NCBI GenBank assembly: GCA_021802595.1
Contig: JAJZRT010000334.1
Span: forward strand, 1-5,192
Reading direction: 5' to 3'
DNA length: 5,192 nucleotides
DNA from: Pseudomonadota bacterium
GTDB taxonomy: Bacteria > Pseudomonadota > Gammaproteobacteria > Burkholderiales > Thiobacillaceae
Position numbers and translations under genes: made by a program
In this document: one piece after another, positions 1 through 4,379 of the stretch
Position numbering within the stretch: position 1 is the first letter of the stretch
How the letters are laid out: each line of letters starts with the position of its first letter
The notes under the pieces: generated by a model
Seen by the model: the letters and a program-made list of their open reading frames with translations, nothing else
Databases searched by the model: none
What the model was told of the DNA's origin: nothing

Positions 1-1
1 G

Positions 2-100
2 TTGAATCAGGTCTACAATATTGCCGTCGGTGGGCGCACCACCCTGAATGAACTGTTCGAGCTGATTCGTCGTAACGTCACCAAGATTTACCCGGCAGCG
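2..100 (+). pseudogene. Fragment of a WbpP/TviC-like UDP-sugar 4-epimerase (truncated at both ends)
   Basis: The reading frame from base 2 begins NQVYNIAVGGRTTLNELFEL, which matches the conserved segment in the C-terminal half of extended short-chain dehydrogenase/reductase epimerases such as WbpP and TviC. These enzymes interconvert UDP-GlcNAc/GalNAc-type sugars for O-antigen or capsule synthesis in the cytoplasm. The upstream part, including the Rossmann fold and the catalytic Tyr-x3-Lys, lies outside the window. The downstream part expected in the family (the PVYRDFR-like segment and the final helices, roughly 60-70 residues) is absent: after about residue 33 the frame turns into low-complexity Ala/Gly/Arg sequence that ends in a TGA at 296-298. 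The leading TTG is probably an internal leucine codon rather than a start. I read this as a gene broken by a rearrangement or an assembly join. The family assignment is fairly secure; the exact break (about 95-110) is approximate. Confidence 0.6.
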
Positions 101-110
101 CGGGAGGTCG

Positions 111-458
111 CCGCTGGCGCCGCAGCAGGAAGTCGCCACGGAGGTCCTGGCGAAGCATCTCGCCGCCTGCATCCGCGATGCCGACAAAGCGGTGATCGAC
201 GATGCCGGCTACCTGCGGCTGCTGGGCTATCCCGGACGCGCCTGCCAGGCCGGCGAGCTCTGGCGGCACCTCGTCGAAACGACCCTGCCGGACGCTGACG
301 ACCCCGCACACGGGCCGCTGCGCGTGATCCTCGAACAGGGACCGCTCGCCCGCCGCCTGCTGCGTTCGCTGGGACCCGCGACCGGCGCAGCGGGCCTGCG
401 CGAACTGTACCGGGTGCTATGCAGCTGCCTGGAAGCCGGCCGGATGTTCGTGGACTGA
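111..458 (+). pseudogene. C-terminal remnant of a possible glutamate-cysteine-ligase-like (carboxylate-amine ligase) protein
   Basis: This frame differs by one base from the epimerase fragment. It is open from base 66 to the TGA at 456-458 and reads like real protein from about base 117: a helix-rich stretch with EVATEVLAKHLAACIRDADK, then AGELWRHLVE, then ILEQGPLARRLLRSLG, ending LEAGRMFVD. There is no ATG; the only internal start is GTG at 192, which would cut into the helical region, so the gene most likely began upstream and lost its 5' part. The pattern of an 'ILE-G-LARR' helix near the C-terminus followed by a final short helix recalls GCS2/YbdK-type carboxylate-amine ligases. Genes of that kind are known to neighbour N-formylglutamate-amidohydrolase homologues. 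This family call rests on memory and on context, with no catalytic motif visible, so treat it as tentative. The two-base spacing to the next gene supports co-transcription. Confidence 0.4.
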
Positions 459-460
459 CC

Positions 461-1207
461 ATGAGCGATCATGTCCTGATCACCTGCGAGCATGGCGGCA
501 ACCGCATCCCGCCACGCTACCGCCCGCTGTTTGCGGGCTTCGAGGCGCTGCTGCAGAGCCATCGCGGCTACGACCCCGGCGCGCTGGCCATGGCGCGGAA
601 ATTCGCCCGGCTGCTGGACGCGCCACTTTATGTCTCCACCACCAGCCGCCTGCTGATCGACCTCAACCGCTCGACCGGCCACCCGAAGCTGTATTCCGAG
701 GCCACCCGGAACGTGCCTGCGGCCGTCCGCCGCGAAATCCTGGACCGGTATTACCTGCCTTACCGGGCCTCAGTCGAGGCGCACATCGCCACCGCGATCG
801 CGCACGCCGGCCGGGTGATCCATCTTGCCTCGCACAGCTTCACGCCGGTGCTCGACGGCGTCGTCCGCAACGCCGATATCGGCCTGCTCTACGATCCTGC
901 GCGTGCCGGCGAGGCGGAACTGTGCCGCCGCTGGCAGGCCCAACTCGAAGCGCGCGCCCCCGGCCTGAGGGTGCGCCGCAATTACCCGTATACGGGCCGG
1001 TCGGACGGCTTCACCGCCTGGCTGCGCCGCCGCTTCCCGGCCGACTGCTATGTCGGGATCGAGCTGGAAATCAACCAGCAGCAGGTCTCTTCCGGCAGGC
1101 GCCGCTGGCTTGCCCTGCAGGATCTCGTGGCGGGCACGTTCCCTTCTGCCACAATGGAATACCCGGGAGACGGGTGCCGGCGCCCCGCGAAATCCGGTCG
1201 CCCTTGA
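461..1207 (+). CDS. N-formylglutamate amidohydrolase family protein
   Basis: This gene encodes a predicted cytoplasmic metal-dependent amidohydrolase of the FGase family (PF05013/COG3931 type), 248 residues from the ATG at 461. Visible family signatures are CEHGGN at residues 9-14 (Glu and His are the likely zinc ligands), HRGYDPG at 34-40, LIDLNR at 65-70, SHSFTP at 124-129 (a second metal-site histidine region) and GIELEINQ at 199-206. The frame is open back to an ATG at 419, but the 461 start places the protein two bases after the upstream stop and begins just before the first conserved strand, so I prefer it. No good Shine-Dalgarno sequence precedes it, which suggests translational coupling to the upstream gene. 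Classical HutG cleaves N-formylglutamate in histidine breakdown. No hut genes are present here, so the true substrate is unknown. The last 15 or so residues (Arg/Gly/Pro-rich) look non-conserved. Confidence 0.88.
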   Translation: MSDHVLITCEHGGNRIPPRYRPLFAGFEALLQSHRGYDPGALAMARKFARLLDAPLYVSTTSRLLIDLNRSTGHPKLYSEATRNVPAAVRREILDRYYLPYRASVEAHIATAIAHAGRVIHLASHSFTPVLDGVVRNADIGLLYDPARAGEAELCRRWQAQLEARAPGLRVRRNYPYTGRSDGFTAWLRRRFPADCYVGIELEINQQQVSSGRRRWLALQDLVAGTFPSATMEYPGDGCRRPAKSGRP

Positions 1208-1236
1208 AATAGGATATTGCCATCCTCAAATTAAAG
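1204..1236 (+). promoter_or_regulatory. Weak candidate sigma-70-type promoter upstream of the dksA-like gene
   Basis: The 67-bp gap between the amidohydrolase and the dksA-like gene is noticeably more AT-rich than its surroundings. It contains TTGAAA at 1204-1209 (overlapping the preceding stop codon) as a plausible -35. At 17 bases' distance lies only a poor -10 (CAAATT, 1227-1232), with further AT-rich sequence to 1235. A small inverted repeat, AGGAT at 1211-1215 and ATCCT at 1222-1226, lies in the spacer and could be incidental. The AT-rich dip plus an independent strong ribosome binding site make a promoter here likely, but the exact boxes are not secure. Confidence 0.3.
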
Positions 1237-1264
1237 GTAGAGTTTGATTCGTCACCACAAGCGC

Positions 1265-1270
1265 AGGAGG
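1265..1270 (+). promoter_or_regulatory. Strong Shine-Dalgarno sequence of the dksA-like gene
   Basis: AGGAGG is a full anti-16S match, four bases (ACCG) upstream of the ATG at 1275. It fixes that start. The spacing is slightly short, but the match is by far the best ribosome binding site in the window, suggesting efficient translation of this regulator. Confidence 0.8.
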
Positions 1271-1274
1271 ACCG

Positions 1275-1673
1275 ATGGCCGTACTCACCCATTCCCAGCT
1301 TGAACAGCTGACCCGAAAACTCAAAGAGGATTACCAGGCACGCTTGCGCGAGGTGCGCGAGGAGCTTGAGAACTCGGGCAACCAGCATCGCATCGACCTG
1401 CTCAACCGCGAACCGGGCGATGCCGGCGACGAGTCGATGGCCAATGCGCTGGCAGATTTCAACCTCGCGATCCTCGACCGCCATATCGATGAAATGCGGG
1501 ATATCGAAGCCGCGATGCTGCGCATCCGGAACGGCGAATACGGCGTCTGCACCGACTGCGGCAACGAGATCGGCTTCACCCGCCTGCAGGCCTATCCCAC
1601 CGCCAAGCGCTGTATCGTCTGCCAGGAGCAGCGCGAAAAGCACTACGCGCAGGAAGGCCACCCGAAACTGTAA
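1275..1673 (+). CDS. DksA/TraR-family C4 zinc-finger transcriptional regulator
   Basis: This 132-residue protein belongs to the DksA/TraR family, which inserts a coiled coil into the RNA polymerase secondary channel and, usually with ppGpp, resets promoter choice in the stringent response. Residues 5-35 and 55-85 form the two arms of the predicted coiled coil. The tip region carries D49-x-x-D52-x-S54, where E. coli DksA has the critical DxxDxA. A C4 zinc finger follows: C92-x2-C95-x17-C113-x2-C116, all four cysteines intact and spaced as in DksA. It is shorter than E. coli DksA (151 residues), mainly at the N-terminus, and resembles the short DksA-like paralogues common in betaproteobacteria. 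A genome of this type probably also has a full-length dksA, so I leave the symbol blank. The gene has its own strong ribosome binding site and lies 44 bp upstream of a ribosome hibernation gene, fitting a stress role. Confidence 0.9.
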   Translation: MAVLTHSQLEQLTRKLKEDYQARLREVREELENSGNQHRIDLLNREPGDAGDESMANALADFNLAILDRHIDEMRDIEAAMLRIRNGEYGVCTDCGNEIGFTRLQAYPTAKRCIVCQEQREKHYAQEGHPKL

Positions 1674-1676
1674 ACC

Positions 1677-1694
1677 GGCAGGATGCATCCTGCC
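1677..1694. repeat. 18-bp perfect palindrome between the dksA-like and hpf-like genes
   Basis: GGCAGGATGCATCCTGCC is exactly self-complementary over nine bases per arm. It starts three bases after the dksA-like stop codon and ends 14 bases before the hpf Shine-Dalgarno. In RNA it would form a seven-pair stem with a TGCA loop. There is no T-tract after it (TCATTCAA follows), so it is not a textbook intrinsic terminator. It could be a weak terminator or attenuator, an mRNA-stabilising or processing hairpin that sets different expression for the two genes, or a DNA site for a dimeric regulator. The symmetry is directly visible; the role is inference. Confidence 0.6.
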
Positions 1695-1708
1695 TCATTC
1701 AATCCAAC

Positions 1709-1712
1709 GGAG
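1709..1712 (+). promoter_or_regulatory. Shine-Dalgarno sequence of the hpf-like gene
   Basis: GGAG lies five bases upstream of the ATG at 1718 and supports that start. It is placed downstream of the palindrome, so a hairpin there would not directly occlude it. Confidence 0.65.
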
Positions 1713-1717
1713 TCACC

Positions 1718-2023
1718 ATGAAAACCCCGCTCCAAATCACCTTCCGCGACATCCCCGCTTCCGAGGCCCTCGATACCCACATCCGCGACAAGGCCCAGAA
1801 ACTCGAACAGGTTTTTGCCGACATCGTCAGCTGCCGCGTAGTGGTCGAGCAGGCCGCCCGGCATCACCAGCAGGGCAAGCCCTTCAACGTCCGCATCGAC
1901 CTCGGCGTACCCGGCAAGGAAATCGTGGTCGACCGGCAGGAAAACGAGGATGCCTACGTCGCACTGCGCGACGCCTTCGATGCTGCCAAGCGGCAGCTGG
2001 AAGATTATGCGCGGCAACTGTGA
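1718..2023 (+). CDS. HPF/RaiA-family ribosome-associated (hibernation) factor, short form
   Basis: This 101-residue protein matches the short HPF/YfiA (RaiA) fold. These factors bind the 30S decoding region and inactivate or dimerise ribosomes in stationary phase or starvation. Visible order: first strand LQITFRDIPAS (residues 5-15), helix EALDTHIRDKAQKLEQ (16-31), strand CRVVVEQAARHHQQGK (39-54), strand FNVRIDLGVPGKEIVVDR (56-73), then the C-terminal helix AYVALRDAFDAAKRQLEDY (79-97). There is no long-form C-terminal dimerisation domain. The neighbourhood is not the usual rpoN-hpf-ptsN cluster, so this is probably a paralogue of the housekeeping hpf; the sequence looks like the betaproteobacterial 'RHH..GK..NVRIDL.VPG' subgroup. 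It follows the dksA-like gene on the same strand 44 bp downstream and may be co-transcribed, or partly uncoupled by the palindrome between them. Confidence 0.88.
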   Translation: MKTPLQITFRDIPASEALDTHIRDKAQKLEQVFADIVSCRVVVEQAARHHQQGKPFNVRIDLGVPGKEIVVDRQENEDAYVALRDAFDAAKRQLEDYARQL

Positions 2024-2061
2024 GGACATGGAGCATGCCATTCGACGGACCGCTCATGAGC

Positions 2062-2090
2062 CCGGCCGCAGTGCTCTGGCAAACGGCCGG
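2062..2090 (+). terminator. Possible hairpin downstream of the hpf-like gene
   Basis: CCGGCCG (2062-2068) and CGGCCGG (2084-2090) form a seven-pair all-GC stem with a 15-base loop, 38 bases after the hpf stop codon. There is no T-tract, so intrinsic termination is doubtful. It may instead protect the mRNA 3' end. The complementarity is clear, but in a GC-rich genome such stems arise by chance. Confidence 0.25.
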
Positions 2091-2117
2091 AAAGCCAGCA
2101 CGCTACCGCCCGAACCA

Positions 2118-2202
2118 CCGTTCACCCTGAGCTTGTCGAAGGGCATGTCCAGGTGGACACAAGGCTTCGATCGTTCGACCGGCTCACGATCAGCCCGAAC
2201 GG
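2118..2202. repeat. REP-like dispersed palindromic repeat element
   Basis: The left arm contains CCTGAGCTTGTCGAAGG (2126-2142), a word that recurs as an intergenic repeat in many bacterial genomes. The right arm contains GTTCGACCGGCTCACGAT (2173-2190), its imperfect inverse. The ends CCGTTC (2118-2123) and GAACGG (2197-2202) are exact complements, and the centre carries its own small stem, TGTCC (2146-2150) and GGACA (2155-2159), around AGGT. The whole 85-bp unit is thus an imperfect palindrome with a nested hairpin, like REP/BIME or MITE-type elements. It sits between the hpf-like gene and the kinase gene, ending 14 bases before the kinase start codon. It could act as a terminator or mRNA stabiliser, or be a passive repeat. 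Copy number elsewhere in the genome cannot be seen here. Confidence 0.65.
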
Positions 2203-2216
2203 GCTGAGTTGCCAGC

Positions 2217-3788
2217 ATGACAAAAGCATCCTGGCAGGCTGAGCACCTGCATGCGAAGACCGAACCCGTGCACGATCCGGCCGAGCTGATCCGGAGCCTG
2301 CACGACCCGGCCTGCTACGATCACCCGGTCGCCGCCATCCGGCTGATCGAAACCCACATCTCCTGGATCCTGCTCACCGGCGACTTCGCCTACAAGATCA
2401 AGAAGCCGCTCGACCTCGGCTTCCTCGACTTCAGCACCCTCGCCAATCGCCTGCACGCCTGCTGCGACGAAGTGCGGCTCAACCGCCGGCTCGCGCCCGA
2501 CATCTATCTCGACGTCGTCCCCATCACCGGCACGGCCGACGCCCCGCACCTCGACGGCCGCGGCGAGACGATCGAATACGCGGTGAAGATGCGCCAGTTT
2601 CCCGCCGACGCCACGCTCGACCGGCTCGACGCACAAGGCGGCATGACGGCGCAGCACGTCGATACCATCGCCGCCACCGTGGCCCGCTTCCATCTCGACG
2701 CCTGTGCCCGCGCCGATGCCGACAGCCCCTGGGGCAGCGCGGACGCCGTGTGGCGGCCGGTCGCGCAGAATTTCGCGCAGATCGCGCCGCGCCTCGATGA
2801 CGCCGGCGACCGCGCGCAGCTTGACGCCCTGCAGCGCTGGAGCGAACGCGAACATGCCCGGCTCGCGCCGCTGATGGCTGCGCGCAAGCGCGACGGCTTC
2901 GTGCGCGAATGCCACGGCGACCTGCACCTCGGCAATCTCGCCTGGTTCGACGGGCGGCTGCTGGTGTTCGACTGCATCGAATTCAACCCCGAACTGCGCT
3001 GGATCGACATCCAGTCCGAAATCGCGTTCTGCTTCATGGACCTGCTGCAGCGCGACCATCCCGACTGGGCCTGGCTGTTCCTGAACGGCTGGCTCGAAAT
3101 GACCGGCGACTACGCCGGCCTTGCGCTGCTGCGCTACTACGCGGTGTACCGCGCGCTCGTCCGCGCCAAGGTCGCCGCCATCCGCGGCATGCAGACCACC
3201 GGCCCGGAGCGCGAGGCTGCGCTCGGCGAAGTCCGCACGCTGCTCGCGCTTGCGACGTCGCTGACCCGGCCACCCGTCGCGCGCCTCGACATCACGCACG
3301 GCCTCTCCGGTTCCGGCAAGACCACCGTGACGCGCCAGTTGATGCAACGCCCCGGCGCCATCCGCCTGCGCTCCGACGTCGAGCGCAAGCGGCTGGCCGG
3401 CCTCGACGCCCTCGCGAAAAGCGGCTCCGGCGTCGGCACACAGCTCTATGCCGCCGACGCCACCCGTCGCACGTATGAACACCTGGCCTCGCTCGCTGGC
3501 CAGACGATAGTCGCCGGCTGGCCGGTCATCATCGATGCGACCTTCACCGCGCGCTGGCAGCGCGACCTGCCGCGCGACGTGGCGCGCGCGAACCGGGTCG
3601 CCTTCCGCATTCTTGATTTTCCAGTACCGGTCGATACCCTGCGCGCACGCATCGTCGCGCGCTCGCAGGCAGGCACCGACGCCTCGGAAGCCGACCTCGC
3701 GGTCCTGCAGCACCAGCTCGACACGCAGGAGCCGCTCGACGCCGACGAACAGCCCGAGTGCATCGACGCCACGCAGCTGCCGCCGTGA
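2217..3788 (+). CDS. Two-domain protein: aminoglycoside-phosphotransferase-like kinase plus P-loop kinase
   Basis: This 523-residue cytoplasmic protein combines two predicted ATP-using domains (COG2187 followed by COG0645 type). The N-terminal domain (about 15-345) has the family's opening ETHISWILLTGDFAYKIKKP (45-64), with the lysines around 60-63 as likely ATP contacts. Its catalytic loop is HGDLHLGN (233-240), followed by D252 in the LLVFDCIEFN segment at the metal-binding position. This is the arrangement of aminoglycoside/choline kinase-like phosphotransferases. The C-terminal domain (about 355-515) has a Walker A GLSGSGKTT (362-370), a conserved RSDVERKRL (385-393) and a hydrophobic strand ending in D440 (VIIDATF, 437-443). 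The substrate is not known for this family, and antibiotic resistance should not be assumed. ATG 2217 is the first start after an in-frame TGA at 2205. No clear Shine-Dalgarno sequence is present. Length is normal for the family and both active sites look intact. Confidence 0.87.
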   Translation: MTKASWQAEHLHAKTEPVHDPAELIRSLHDPACYDHPVAAIRLIETHISWILLTGDFAYKIKKPLDLGFLDFSTLANRLHACCDEVRLNRRLAPDIYLDVVPITGTADAPHLDGRGETIEYAVKMRQFPADATLDRLDAQGGMTAQHVDTIAATVARFHLDACARADADSPWGSADAVWRPVAQNFAQIAPRLDDAGDRAQLDALQRWSEREHARLAPLMAARKRDGFVRECHGDLHLGNLAWFDGRLLVFDCIEFNPELRWIDIQSEIAFCFMDLLQRDHPDWAWLFLNGWLEMTGDYAGLALLRYYAVYRALVRAKVAAIRGMQTTGPEREAALGEVRTLLALATSLTRPPVARLDITHGLSGSGKTTVTRQLMQRPGAIRLRSDVERKRLAGLDALAKSGSGVGTQLYAADATRRTYEHLASLAGQTIVAGWPVIIDATFTARWQRDLPRDVARANRVAFRILDFPVPVDTLRARIVARSQAGTDASEADLAVLQHQLDTQEPLDADEQPECIDATQLPP

Positions 3789-3846
3789 CCGGGATTCCAG
3801 GCTGACGTGGCGGAGGGGGAAAAGGCAAGCCGCGAACCCGAGGATC

Positions 3847-4379
3847 GTGATCCGTGATGAACCGACGCCGACGCGACCGCGATCGGCGAAGTCACCGTCG
3901 CCGCGTTCAGGACACTGGCGATCAGCCACCACACCGAACAGTCCGTCATCGAGGCGCTGCGCGCCGCCGGGGCACTCGCGCTATCGCTCGTCGGCGAGCT
4001 GGACGGCCGGGTGATCGGCCATATCGCCTTCTCGCCCGTGACGATGTCGGACGGCACGCCGGGCTGGTATGGCCTCGGGCCCGTATCAGTGCTCCCTGAA
4101 TATCAGCGGCAAGGCATCGGACAGGCCCTGATCCGGGAGGGGCTGTCCCGGCTGAAGACGATGCAGGCGAAAGGATGCTGTCTCGTCGGGCATCCCGCTT
4201 GCTACAGGAAATCCGGATTCGAGAACGTCCCCGGGCTCGTGCCCGAAGGCGTGCCGCCGGAGGTGTTCCTTGCACTGTCGTTGGACGGACGCTATCCGCA
4301 GGGCTCCGTCCAGTTTCACGAAGGGTTCAAGGCGAGCGTCTTGGCTCATCTCTCGCCGGCCGACGTGAATTGTCCGTAG
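3847..4379 (+). pseudogene. GNAT N-acetyltransferase (YhbS-like) with a one-base frameshift near its 5' end
   Basis: The protein sequence is split between two frames. GTG at 3847 opens VIRDE (3847-3861), the usual beginning of this family. From 3861 the neighbouring frame carries TDADATAIGEVTVAAFRTLA and continues without a stop to TAG at 4377-4379. The acetyl-CoA-binding Q-x-x-G-x-G motif (QRQGIG, 4104-4121) is intact, preceded by GLGPVSVLPEY, and followed by GCCLVGHPACYRKSGFENVPG and the family-typical FHEGFKA. Adding one base (for example GAACC to GAAACC at 3859-3863) restores a 177-residue protein. Without it, the first ordinary start in the main frame is GTG 4011, giving 122 residues that lack the first strands and helices of the GNAT fold. 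A weak Shine-Dalgarno GAGG lies at 3840-3843. These enzymes transfer acetyl from acetyl-CoA to amines; the substrate is unknown. Either a true pseudogene or a sequencing error. Confidence 0.72.

Noticed and set aside
1211..1226. AGGAT/ATCCT small inverted repeat upstream of the dksA-like gene as an operator
   Set aside because: A five-base stem with a six-base loop is expected by chance; no second copy or other support is visible.
1071..1688. Minus-strand frame of 205 codons opposite the dksA-like gene
   Set aside because: It runs antisense to a protein with an intact C4 zinc finger and a strong ribosome binding site; no motif supports it.
1366..2130. Plus-strand frame of 254 codons spanning the dksA-like and hpf-like genes
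   Set aside because: It is a shifted frame of two real genes, with a composition (Arg, Ser, Pro-rich) typical of a shadow, and it crosses the intergenic palindrome.
2190..3932. 580-codon open frame on the minus strand antisense to the kinase gene
   Set aside because: It mirrors the kinase gene, which has clear family motifs on the plus strand. Its translation is rich in Arg, Gly, Ala and Val with no recognisable domain, as expected for the antisense of GC-rich coding DNA.
3535..4014. Plus-strand 159-codon frame crossing from the kinase into the acetyltransferase
   Set aside because: Only its short VIRDE segment is meaningful, as the displaced start of the frameshifted acetyltransferase. The rest is an off-frame reading.
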